Shown here one piece after another: positions 1-10,359 of a DNA stretch of 64,000 nucleotides (position 1 is the first letter of the stretch; every line of letters begins with the position of its first letter). The DNA is from Caenorhabditis elegans (lineage: Eukaryota; Nematoda; Chromadorea; Rhabditida; Rhabditidae). The stretch covers positions 10,788,001 to 10,852,000 of the forward strand of contig NC_003283.11 in the NCBI RefSeq assembly GCF_000002985.6, in the 5' to 3' direction. The notes beneath the pieces are model-generated. The model saw only the letters and a program-made list of their open reading frames with translations, did no database searches and was not told the DNA's origin. The translations under genes and the position numbers were made by a program.

Positions 1-491
1 CTGAAAAGGTAGAGTGAAACAAGCGATAGAAGAAGATAGAAGTGCGATAGTGTTGGAAGCTAGAAGCAGAAAGCACAGGGAAATAGTAAGTGTTTGAATA
101 TCATTGTGTTTTTACTTTCTTGTAGTTTAAAGAATTGTTTCGATATGTTGTCTTGTCAAAATTTAAAAAAAACACAATGATATTCAAACAGTTTATCAGA
201 TGATTACAGATGTGTACATAAACATACAATCAAATTATCCGATTAAACTTAATTTGTCGATGGAAAGGGAAAAGGACCGGGGATGAAAAGTGAAGAGAAA
301 TAACAGGGATGAATTTTAACCCATAATAAGAAATAATACATCATGCTCACCGGGGAACCAAAATTACCAGAATATGAAATCATGTAGACTGTAATACTGT
401 TGACTTGTTGATGGTTTTTGTCAATATGACATACTTATTTTCTAGCAAAAAAGAAAATATAAACTTGCTAATAAATATGAAAATTGCTAAT
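1..491. other. Non-coding 3' flank of the first minus-strand gene
   Basis: No coding frame or RNA gene is recognisable. The first ~90 bases are purine-rich. A perfect 23-bp inverted repeat (91-113 against 168-190) could fold into a hairpin with a 54-nt loop. The stretch presumably includes the 3' UTR of the gene ending at 492; no convincing poly(A) signal was identified. Confidence 0.5.
91..190. repeat. Perfect 23-bp inverted repeat (hairpin)
   Basis: Bases 91-113 (beginning TGTTTGAATATCATTG) are the exact reverse complement of 168-190, with a 54-nt spacer. The arms match without interruption. It may be a remnant of a palindromic short transposon or a transcribed hairpin; the sequence does not decide. 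Confidence 0.85.
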
Positions 492-2811
492 CTAGAATTT
501 GGCTAAGAAAATGTTTTTAAAAGTGCCCCAATCTACAAACTGATTAATGTAATAGAATGCTCTCATTTGATCGTACCACTTAGATAATTGGTCTCTAGTC
601 TGATCATATGGAGTCATTGCAAGAAGCTTTTTTACTCCTCTAATCTCATGGGACAATGATGGTGATAGTGGAGGTGAAAGTGTGGTACGAATCACATTAT
701 ACGGGCTCGCCCGTTTGGATGTATACCACACTAGACGCCCCGGATGGTGTTGTTGTGTTCTAGTGTAGGACGCCGGTGATGGTGTCGGTGGAGTGTGGTG
801 GGCGTGCATCACAGAGTGATGGAACCTACTCACATCAGATCCTCCGGCGGCTCCGGATGCTCCAGATGGATAACGACGGCTTGCTTGAAGATTGCTCAAT
901 GATGCACCAGATGTTAGAGCATTCAGATTTTCATATGGTTGACGATTCTGGTATGATGGATAACTGAAAAAAATCAGTTGAAAAAACGATAACCTGTATA
1001 TTTTATACTACTTATTGTTAGTGAACGCATTAGTCGAAATTGTTTTCCTTGGGAATTCAAGCCATTTTATAAAATTTAGAAGAGTGACAACTTATCAAAA
1101 AAAATTGCAGAAAAATCGATTGAAAATTGAACTTCAATTTTTTTTTCAATTATTGAAGAAATATATGTAGCATTAGATATGATCACTACAATACAGTTCA
1201 GCTCATTTTCCATTTTTCTCTAAGCGCTTCCAAGTGAAAGCAACAATTTTTTGAAACCAAGTAGTTTGGATAAAAGGTTATAAGACTATCAAGGATTATG
1301 TTTCACTTTTAATTAATTTGGTTTGGTTAATTAATTAAAGTATATTGGAGTCTAAAGTTTCAACCCTCGGAAATGCCAAGCGCAGAAGTTGCTAAAATTT
1401 GGTAAAAACGTTGCTAAAGTTGGGCAAATTAGGTTAAAGTTGGGGATACTCTCAAAATTTGCACTGAAAATTTTTAAAAAATTGGCTAAACTTGGTTAAA
1501 AAGTTGCTAACGTTGGGAAAGAAGGTGCTAAAGACAGATTAAAAGTTGCGAAAATATAAAATTGGTAGAAAAGTTGCTAATGTTGGCGGATATGTTGCGG
1601 AAGGGTAAAATTGGCGCTTAAATTGCTAAAGTTGGTGAATAAGTTGCGACGAAGTGCCGAGTATGTAAAGTTGAGAAATACTATTAAAACCTTACTTGGC
1701 GTACTGATTAGTCTGAATTCCAGGTCGCTCGTAAGTTGGTTGCTCTCCTCTCCGTTGCTCGTATGTCGGCTCAATGCGCTCGTAATACGATGGAGAAGCT
1801 TGTGGGAGTTGTTGAGCTCTTGAAGCAACTGGTTTTGCCATTTGATACCATGCTGGAATCTGATCAATAGCATCTGGTTGAGCTGCTTGCACACTTTGAA
1901 CTGGTTGTTGTTGTACTGCTCCAGTTCTTTGCTGTTGTACGTATTGTTGTGAAGCCGTGAATCCGAGAACAAGTGTGATGGCAAGAAGACTCCTTAAAAA
2001 TCAAAAATAGAAAGGATATATGCGTAAGAATCTATTTATAGATTTCAACATGGTTTCATTTAAATAAACAATTGGTGTCCACTACTTGACCCCTTGCTTT
2101 TTCCAAAAATCCAGATCTGTCTAAAGTGTTGATCTCAAAAACATGAATCGGGCACTTGAGTGCGGAAAACTCCTCGGCCGCCGCTCTGGAGCAGCGCGGA
2201 TCTCAAGTGCTTTGACATTTCGATTTTCATGCTTATCTTTGCACTTGCAAATGTTGGGTCAAAAGCATTGATGTTAATTGTTTTTGATAAAAATGAAAAA
2301 AAAAATTAAACTTTTACCGGAAAAGGCCTATCTTCAGGTTATGAGATTTCAGTAAATGAGTGTATTAATTTTTTTAAACTGTTTTTGGAATATTCCGACA
2401 AATCATTTTCGGTGTGAAATGGGTAATATTCTTATTTCATATTGTTTCTGAAAATATCTATGCATTCGTAAATTTATTTATTTACGATTTAGCATCATTG
2501 ACCATTGAATTGAACATTGAAAATAATAGAAAACATCCAGAAAAATGTATGAGTTAAATATTTGTTTCACAACTTTCAAACTTATAAATTATTGCAAATA
2601 ATTACATAAATTCACTGGAAATCTGTACACCGAGCTTTTTGACAGAACTGGCAGGGTTTGAAATTGTACATCCTACAGTAACCTATGCGTGATCCGTTTA
2701 TTCAATATAAACGGATTCTATTGCCAAGAGATTCATTATCAGCTACTTTTGAAAACGGTTTTCAGATTTTTCGAACTATAAGGAATTTGGAAAAGATGCT
2801 CACCTAATCAT
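492..2811 (-). CDS. Secreted Gln/Pro-rich protein of unknown function, 258 aa
   Basis: Three exons on the minus strand, 2811-2804, 1992-1696 and 963-492, have GT..AG borders and phases that close to 258 residues plus TAG. The first exon is only 8 nt (Met-Ile plus two bases). Joined to exon 2 it gives an N terminus MIRSLLAITLVLGFTAS, a textbook signal peptide with likely cleavage before QQY. The mature part is Gln-rich to about residue 40, then has Tyr/Glu/Arg/Pro motifs (YYERIEPTYEQRRG), then a basic, Pro/Ser-rich region with a His-rich patch, and ends in an aromatic stretch. I recognise no domain. Intron 2 carries a degenerate tandem repeat. No TATA box was seen upstream. The role is unknown; an extracellular protein is the inference. 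Confidence is good for the exon chain and low for function. Confidence 0.8.
1380..1660. repeat. Degenerate tandem repeat in an intron (GTTGCTAAAGTTGG-like)
   Basis: A unit resembling AAGTTGCTAAAGTTGG recurs many times with substitutions and variable spacing across roughly 280 bp, inside intron 2 of the secreted-protein gene. The clearest copies are at about 1410, 1500, 1570 and 1625. It is a diverged minisatellite rather than coding sequence. Confidence 0.65.
2142..2231. repeat. Imperfect inverted repeat, GC-rich centre
   Basis: A left arm at 2142-2160 (ending GGGCACTTGAG) faces a right arm at 2202-2231 (starting CTCAAGTGC). CATGAA..CACTTGAG is inverted, with an 11-nt insertion in one arm. 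The 41-nt centre is unusually GC-rich for this region (CGGCCGCCGCTCTGGAGCAG). It lies in intron 1 of the first minus-strand gene. Confidence 0.6.
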
Positions 2812-4108
2812 GATTGGAAATGTTCCAGAAACGATCACACACAAAAATGAATAGAGTCCAATGAAGACTGTGGAAAAGAAGAGACAGTGATGAAGCTGGT
2901 GGTCAGTTTCTCAAGTGCTCGTTAGAAATGATGCAAGATGGAGGTGGGGTCAAAGAGTGCGAGAGAAGGGGCTGGACACAGAGGTGAGACACGAGTTTAG
3001 ACGGCAACAGAAAGAGCACTCAAAATCCTCGCTTTATCTCTTCTTCTTCTTCTTCTTCTCCATCTTCGGTCGCGGTGCTTTTGTAGTCTCTTGCGGAACG
3101 CCCTCACAGAGGACGCGCCGCGCCGCGAGACGCCGGCGTGCGTCGTGAGCACTGCTTTTGGAAGCGAAAAAACCGTTTGCTCGGCGAGCCACACTTTTTT
3201 TCGACGGATAGACGGGTCGCCTCGCTTTCTTGTTCAATTTGGAGTCGCGAACTGTCGAAACAATCCGAGGGGTCAACTATGGCACATTTTGGACGTTGTG
3301 TTTAACTAACGAATTTAGAAATGATCAACGTATTTAGACAGGAAACAATGAAATTAATACAAAAAATGATGCTGAACTTAATTTTCTTGATGAGTTTCTT
3401 GTTTTTTTATGAATAGGTAAGCATTTGGAAACTTAAAAGTTTCCTTTAAAAAATAATTTGTGTCAATGCGTTTGCTTCAAGATGTCTCACAAAATTTGAG
3501 ACATTAAATTCCATGTGGTGTTCTGTTTCGGGGGTTTCATTAACTTCCAGTATATCCGATGTTTTTGTGAATCTTTGAAAAAAAATTGTTTCGTGTCTAA
3601 AATGTTTTCTTCATTTAACACCACTTTCCCTTGTCTCGTAAGATCAAAGGGTTCAGTATGATTCTGCTCAACTACCCCCGTTAAATGATTGAACCGACAA
3701 TGTGATGGTCAATGAAAACGAATCGAGCTGCCTGTCCCCCAGTTGCTTGCCGAGTAAACATAGCTCTATTGCTTCAGTGCGCGGGTGACGAGCCTTTCCG
3801 AAATGTGTTATGAGCATCATTTCTATGTCCCATCTGTCTGTCAAAAACTGTTTGTTGGTGGCGCGGAATCTTATTTTTGATCAAGAAATGTTTTGGTCAC
3901 CTTATTGTATCAGTTCAAAAGAAAAAACCTTTGAGCTGTGGATGTCTGAAAACCTTTTGTTTTTCTCGAGAAAATACTATTACAGAAATGTATTAAATTC
4001 AAAAACTGAAAAAAAAACTCAGAAAGTACCATGAACAACTGCATATAAAACCTTCCATAAACTGTATTCATCTTTTATAAAGAAGCCTTATAAGAAATGT
4101 CAATTATT
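2812..4108. other. Intergenic region with a local GC-rich patch
   Basis: This lies between the start of the first minus-strand gene and the end of the next. A (CTT)n run occupies about 3040-3058. It is followed by a patch at about 3095-3150 that is far richer in C and G than its surroundings (core GCGCCGCGCCGCGAGACG). The reading frames here are short and biased by this composition, and I do not accept them as genes. It probably includes the upstream region of the 258-aa gene. Confidence 0.5.
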
Positions 4109-4810
4109 TTAAAGATGGAGTCCGGCTGCCTGCAGAGGGCCAACAATTCCATTAACTATAGCTACCGCAGCTGTGTCGTTTTGAGCAACAGTAATACAAG
4201 CGAGTGCTTCGATGCGGGCCATGCTTCCAGTAACCAAGTTGACAGCTTCATACCTGAAAATAACGAGTTGAAATAAGTTATTAATTGAAAGTGTTGTAAA
4301 TAGATGTTCTGAAATAATTTTATAAAACTCAAAAAATCACACACCGATCATGACGTCTGTTGCATTTAAAAGTCAATCCAGATTTGCTGCTTGCTGAGAG
4401 AACTGCATAGTCTCTAGTTTGAGTAAAGTCTGGTGAAGCTCCTCTTGATTTTCCGACAAGAATTTGAATCTGTGGATTTTCGCACACAGCAATTGCGTAT
4501 TCTTTTCCATTACGATTGAAATAAGCAATCTTTGGAGCAGATAACAACGGGTTAGTTAATGGATTTGGCGAATTGAAAACACCAAGACGACGACATTCCC
4601 ATTCTGGAAATATAAATGGTTGAAATTTAGATATCGTAAGTACTTACTCTCATCACTGTCTCTGCTGTTGCTACGAGAGTGATGACTGCGATGATGTCGA
4701 TCATGTAAAACGTGGAAGTTATTATGATTATTGTAGGTGATGTCGCCGCCGTATCCGCTGCATGCAATCACTCCAAAAAGAGCGGAGATAGCTAGAAGAT
4801 TCAGATGCAT
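4109..4810 (-). CDS. Small secreted protein, 188 aa, paralogue of the divergent neighbour
   Basis: Exons 4810-4648, 4603-4345 and 4253-4109 join in phase to 188 residues. It starts with a signal peptide (MHLNLLAISALFGVIACSG), followed by a His/Asn/Arg/Ser-rich stretch to about residue 54. Then comes a globular part sharing four cysteines with the gene at 5808: ECRRL, AVCENP, FKCNRR and LACITV align with QCPRL, VVCDRD, LVCNRD and LTCLG. The motif C-N-R-x-x-x-R-Y-E is almost identical in both. The two genes stand head to head about 1 kb apart, the arrangement left by an inverted duplication. A TATA box lies 41 bases upstream of the start codon. Function is unknown; a small disulfide-bonded extracellular protein is inferred. 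Confidence 0.88.
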
Positions 4811-4850
4811 TTTCGGAATCGAATATGATAAAAGAAATATGGTGACACCT

Positions 4851-4858
4851 TTTATATA
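4851..4858 (-). promoter_or_regulatory. TATA box of the minus-strand paralogue
   Basis: The minus strand reads GCTATATAAAAGGTG, a near-perfect TATA element 41 bases upstream of the ATG at 4810. The 5' UTR would therefore be only about 10-15 nt. Confidence 0.7.
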
Positions 4859-5764
4859 GCGTTTCTAGGCTCATGATACATTGAGAAATGTTTTGAGAAT
4901 GAACCTAGTTTGTTTATATTAAAACATAGATACAAAATCTTGTCTCAAAAGAAAATTGATGACATCACAACAAAGAGAAAAAAGATGATTCATGAAATAT
5001 AGTTAACTTCTGGAATAATGTGTGGAAAGTGAGAAGCGGGTGTCGACAAAATCAGAAAGTACAGAGCTTTAAAAAAATTTAAGGAATTAGGTATAATGAT
5101 AAATTAGAGATGAAAATGGTACATTTGCATTAGTTAGTTACTTAGAAACTGGAATTTTATTAAAATAGTTTTTGTTTTTTATTGTTTCTCATGAATTAAT
5201 TTTGTGGCTTCTAGGTGTTTATAAAAAATAATTGTCCTCAATAGGAGAAATAATTAAAAGTTTAGTTCAGATGCTGAAACCTATGAACCCATTAACACCA
5301 CAAATTTCGTCATTACATCTTCAAAAAGGCTGAATTTGAATGATGCATGCGAATGGCTACGCGGGATATAAAGTTTGAAATAATTTTCAAGCAAAGTTTC
5401 TTCATTTTCTCTGCATTTGTTTTTCAATTTATCCTCTTATGCCACTGTATGTACCATTAACTACGTCTTCCTTCCCATCTTTATCCATCTACAATGTTTC
5501 TATATATTATGTTTCAGTTATTAGATTCTGGTCTCCGATTTTGTAAAATGCTCTAACAGACTAATGTTTGAAAAATTAAGTCTTAGCCAATCGCAGTGTG
5601 TATAAACTCTGAAAACTATCAGACATACAGTTTGATATTATTCATTTTATTTTCATTCGGATATCCGTCTGAATAGAATTGAAACTTTTGGAAAAAACAA
5701 AATTCGTTCACAAAACATCCATCTTTGTGACGTGATGTTTTATGTTTTCCCTCTGATTTCTTTC

Positions 5765-5772
5765 TATAAAAA
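5765..5772 (+). promoter_or_regulatory. TATA box of the plus-strand paralogue
   Basis: TATAAAAA lies 36 bases before the ATG at 5808, mirroring the arrangement of the divergent partner. The short leader and strong TATA element suggest a tightly regulated, possibly abundant transcript. Confidence 0.7.
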
Positions 5773-5807
5773 CCTTTACAACTCCACAAAGAACATCATT
5801 CACCAAG

Positions 5808-6861
5808 ATGTTAGTTGTTCTTGCTATCTCTTTGGCAGTTACCGCAGTTTGTGCTCAATACGGATCAGGACCAGCCAATAATCCACCGGCTTCTTCCTAT
5901 TCATCAAATGTTTACTATCCACCTCCGGTTTATGGATCAGTGTACTGGGATTACGATAGTGGAAGTCGTGAACATCGTCATAAACGTAAACCGTAGTCCA
6001 TTAATAAATAAACATCTTACCAATTTCAGAGTGCCCACGTTTGAGAGCATATGTGGGTGAGTTCCCTGGTATCCCTGAGGAAGCATTCTATCCACCAATC
6101 ATTCGATATGTCAAATACAACAGAAAAGTGACTGCTCTTGTTGTCTGTGATAGAGATGAAAAGAATTTGAACTTCCTTTTCGGTTAGTTATCTCGAACTA
6201 TTCAAAGTAGATTAGTGATTGTATTTAACTATATCCAGCTCGTCACAACAAAACTCGTGATGTCCGTTCTGCCAGTGTTGTCGCTATTGGAAGCACCGCC
6301 GGTGTCACTCTCGTTTGTAATCGCGATGACAGAAGATATGAGGGATTTGTTATTGATATGAATGCAACTACAAACGGATTCTCTAAGAAAATCGAAATCA
6401 CGCAACTCACTTGTCTTGGACTCGACAAAACTATTATTGGTCTTCCTGTGGAACACGGAGTACAACAACTGGCGCAAAAGATTCAGGAAATTTTGGAAGA
6501 TGACTTCTTCGTTCCAGTTATTCCGTCGAGAAGGAAGAGACAAGCTGGTGGAGCAACTGCTAACAGCGCTGAATCCACGACTGAAGCAGCTGACACCGAA
6601 TCCACAACTGAAGCCGCTGCCACCGAAACTCCTGCCGCCGAATCTACCACAACTGAAGCTTCCGCTACTGACGCTGCCGCCACCGAAGCTTCCGCTACCG
6701 ATGCCGCCGCCACCGAAGGTGCTGTCACCAAAGCTGCTGCCGGAGTTACAGAAGAATCAGCTACGGAAGTGATCACTGTAGCAACAACACCAGCTTCACC
6801 AGATGCGGCGCTTAATAATGCTATTAACGAATTGGGAAAAATTCTCGGTCAAGTTTTCTAA
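5808..6861 (+). CDS. Secreted protein with Thr/Glu/Ala repeat tail, 317 aa
   Basis: Exons 5808-5985, 6030-6182 and 6239-6861 join in phase to 317 residues. The signal peptide is MLVVLAISLAVTAVCA, followed by a Pro/Ser/Tyr-rich segment and then the same four-cysteine domain as the paralogue at 4109-4810 (QCPRL, VVCDRD, LVCNRDDRRYE, LTCLG). After the domain, at about residue 217, is a basic cluster SRRKRQ that resembles a furin site. The C-terminal third is built of imperfect repeats around TEASATDAAA, absent from the neighbour, then a final hydrophobic segment. The Thr/Ser-rich tail is a likely O-glycosylation region (inference). AATAAA at 6904-6909 is the probable poly(A) signal. Function is unknown. 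Confidence 0.9.
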
Positions 6862-7799
6862 ATGCATTTCGATTTTAATTGTTTAATATGTCAATTGATT
6901 ATTGAATAAAAGTCAATGAAAGCTAAAGTTATTTATACAATTTTCAGAGAATGTAAGAAAATTATAATATGACCACTAGAATCATTTAATATTCGGACCT
7001 AACTTCGTACCTAATTTTCGCCCGAAGGAAAAAATCTTGGTTAGGTAAAATATAATAGACCTTATATGTACTTGCGATCGCAGCAATAGCTTTTCCATTT
7101 TCACCAAAAGTTTTCTTGAAGATTATCAGCTTTTTAATGGTCGCCACCGGGGAAATGTTAAAAATGCCTCTTATAGTGCGAAACTGCCTAAAAGAGATAG
7201 AACAATAGTCTACATTTTTTTTGAATTCCCATTTTGCCACAAAGTTGCCTGAAAATTTTAAGTTAGCAAAACGATATTGAATAATTTTTAGGTAAAATCT
7301 ACATATACTGAGAATTATGAACTTTTAACCGTTTCATTTTTGGACAAAATATGGTCGCGTTTAAAATTGAAAAATTAAAAATTAATATTCACAGCTATTA
7401 TTATTTTAGATTTATTTGTAAATAATATGCAACGTTCTCATAAAATATTAAATCAATACGACTATATATTTTGCAGTCATTGATCACCTTTTAAAAGTTA
7501 TCTTCAAAATGTTTCATGAAAATGTGATTGTTGTCTTCTTGTAGCCAAATGTTAAATTCACAGCTGTTTTTTTGAAGGAGGTCAACTCAGCCGACGAGCC
7601 ATCGTCTTCTCTCCATTTTTGTCCTTCTAGGTAAACACGAGGCAAACCACAGTGGAGAACATAAGAACAGATAGACGATTGAAGAAAATTTCTTTTTCAA
7701 ATGCGTTGACGGGTTTTTTCAAACTTTTTTGTTTTTCTCTCTCTCTCCAAATTCCGAACACAACTGTTAACCTGATAACGAATATTTAATTTCAGCCCA
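6862..7799. other. Intergenic region, AT-rich
   Basis: It holds the 3' UTR of the preceding gene (AATAAA near 6905) and the leader region of the next. A pyrimidine-rich stretch at about 7720-7750 and an acceptor-like TTTAATTTCAG at 7785-7795 lie just before the next start codon. I see no other gene. Confidence 0.5.
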
Positions 7800-8737
7800 A
7801 TGGGATGCATCTTGTCTTGTAAAGAAAAACCCAAAGCAAAGTTAAATCAAAACATAAACATACCAACGCAAATTCGGAGGACAGATACATTTCCACAAGA
7901 GATGGCAGAGATCAGAATGCAGGCCAAACACGTGCATTTTTCGGTTAGTTACTTTTATTGATTAGGATATCGGAAATAACACTTGTTTCAACTGTAGTAA
8001 CTAGAAAGTAAGGAAAACGACTTTTTTCTATGATAAAATGTGATCGTTGTGTTTTGACCAAGGTGAATAGCATATCGATCAAATAACCATCTTGATGGAA
8101 GGCATAAATATCTTGTTTCTTTTCTTTTGATACGATTATACTTGAATCTCATTTTTATTTTACATACGACTCTTTTTTTATGCAACTTGATTTACGATTA
8201 TTATAACCGCCGTTTGCAAATTTTGAACAACCGAGAAAGTGGGAAATTTATAATTTCAAAAAAATGTATTTGCTTACCGTCAAAAAGTTTCAAGAAGTTC
8301 TAGCAGAAAAATTTAGAAACATCTCATAAAATTTTATGTTGAACTTATTTTTTCATTCTTAATTTTAAAATGTGGTGATGGGTAAAATATGCGACAGTGT
8401 TTTTCCAAATTTCCTGAATTTTTTCATAATGATTTTTAACCTTTCTGGTATATTTTTAAAATATGCAAATAAAATCCCCACTTGTTTTATCTTCAGTCAA
8501 AACCAGAACCAAAGATTTGAAAATGATAGCGGCATTTCACAAAAATCAAAAACACCTGTAATTTTGCAAAAGTCTAAACTTTGATGCAACAAAAATCGCC
8601 TAACCATTGCTGGATAGCACTTATATTTCAGTGATTCATTGCAGAATGAAGCAGTTCTGATTCCAAATGAACGTCAGGGAGAATTGAAAATTGTGGAAAT
8701 CCAGGAAGTTTGCACATTTCGAAGATGTTTAAAATGA
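7800..8737 (+). CDS. Tiny protein starting Met-Gly-Cys, 78 aa (or 48 aa)
   Basis: Exon 1 is 7800-7943 (48 codons, phase 0), preceded four bases earlier by TTTAATTTCAG, a good spliced-leader acceptor. The N terminus MGCILSCKEKPKAK has Gly2 for N-myristoylation followed by Cys3 and Cys7 for palmitoylation and then lysines, the layout of dual-acylated membrane proteins (established motif; modification here is inferred). Exon 2 is ambiguous. The stronger acceptor (ending 8631) puts TGA as the very next codon and gives 48 residues. A weaker acceptor 13 nt later (ending 8644) gives 8645-8737 and 78 residues ending FRRCLK. No known family is recognised. It may be a small membrane-peripheral adaptor or signalling peptide. 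Confidence 0.65.
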
Positions 8738-8862
8738 AGTAGAAACTAATTATTTATGTTACCAATTTTTATGTGATTACTGTATGTATTAATATATATT
8801 GAAAATTATTTTATCAAGTTGCATTTAACAAAAAAAATGAGTACAATCATTCAATACGTATT

Positions 8863-10157
8863 TTACCAAATACTTTGCTGTGCTTGTGTTCCAACGGTTG
8901 TTCTCCATATTTGTTGAGAACCATTTGCAGTTCGTTTCGTACTGACGTGGAATATTTGGAAAGTTGCTTCACGATATGGAGTATGCACAAAAAGCATTGT
9001 CAGCGTTGATAGAATTCCATGAAGTGCAATTCCAAAAAGTGCAAAATTTGTGGCAGCTAAAAAATATCATTAAATCAGTTCAGTTTTGAGCGAAATCTTT
9101 CATACCCTGATTATAATAGTTGAACCAAATTGCCAAAACTATGTATAGAACGGGAAATGATAACACAAAAATTGGTATGAATACTTGAATGCATAAAGCA
9201 AAGAAAAATTGTTTTTGGAGGCGATTTGTAACCTGTGATTTTGAAACAGTGTGGTAGAGATACCAAAAAATAGAAAGAACAAAATATAAAGCTTGAGGAA
9301 TGATGAGTGAAAACATGAAAATAAGGCAAAGGCAAGGAATTGTATTCACGATTGATAGTACAAAATAACCAGGTCGATTTATGACATCTTTTGGGATACA
9401 TGGAATCTCCTGAAATATAATTGTTAGAATAAAACGTTGAATTAGCGGTTCAAAACTCTATCACTATAAATTGCATATAAAGTTTTTTGAACTCGATAGT
9501 TTTTGAATTGTTGAACGTTTTTTATTGCCGCTCCCCTTTGATACAGACTATGGGTAGATTTCATATTCGTTTCATATTTGGTAACGACGAACCAACCTGT
9601 TGAACAGTAGCTCTTCCTTGTAGTTGATCCGGAATGTTCATATATCCCGGTGCAATAAAAGTGACCGAAATAATATAATGAATAATTGAATACAGAACAC
9701 GTTTCCAGTTTCTAGCACCATTCGAAATGTTACTATTAATTAAACGGTGATGACGGTCTTCAAAAAATAATAAAATTGTAACAGCTATCACTGAAAATAA
9801 GTTGTTTTCAGGTATTACTAATCCTTCTTTAGACTAACCGCCAACAAATGAGATACCTAAATAAACTTGAACATCTGTTGGAATTCCTAAAACTAATGAA
9901 AATCCAAGTGGATATCCTGAACAAACAGGAAGAGTCAACACTGGAATTGCAATAAAACTAAGATAAAAATCTACAAATGCTCCAATACAATGAAGTGCGA
10001 GCATACTTGCTTTAACTGTTCTCATTTTTCTTGGTGTCTTCGCAACAATAATATATGCACCAAATAAATGAATCGGTAATTCTATTGAAGTAAGAACATG
10101 TAGGACTCCAGAATAAAATTCATCAGTTGCAAAAAAGCTTATATTTTGTGAGCACAT
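8863..10157 (-). CDS. Srh-class seven-transmembrane chemoreceptor, 336 aa
   Basis: Four exons, 10157-9839, 9790-9597, 9409-9106 and 9056-8863, join in phase to 336 residues, the usual length for the family. Family landmarks appear in order. The first loop region reads PIHLFGAYIIVAKTP; then VKASMLALH and LPVCSGYPLGFSL; FEDRHHR closes the third or fourth helix; MNIPDQ precedes a helix; IPCIPKDV follows. The C-terminal block is HGILSTLTMLFVHTPYRE, typical of srh receptors. The start MCSQN was chosen because the upstream part of the open frame has no family similarity. It would act in the ciliary membrane of sensory neurons coupled to G proteins (family knowledge; ligand unknown). A broken paralogue lies just upstream. 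Confidence 0.92.
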
Positions 10158-10359
10158 ATGAGTTATACAAAGACAAATGAACTCATGAAAAGAACGAGTA
10201 TCAAAAGTCTTGAATATGAATACTTTCAGCTGCTCTATTGCTCTGGGCACTGCGTGGTTTCTGATTGAATTTGACTGGTCAGAATTGTATTAGCTGATTA
10301 AAAATCTGTTCAATTTCCTTTTAATTTTAATGTTAATCTCAAAGATCTTTATTCAAATA

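Larger units (their letters stand above)
4811..5807. other. Divergent promoter region of the paralogue pair
   Basis: About 1 kb separates the two start codons. Each side has a TATA box close to its own start, so the genes probably have separate core promoters with a shared upstream region. The middle is AT-rich and no other gene is visible. Confidence 0.6.

Noticed and set aside
1577-1984. 135-codon minus-strand open frame overlapping the second exon of the first gene
   Set aside because: It is a different frame from the one that joins to the signal-peptide exon and the downstream exon in phase; a shadow of the real exon.
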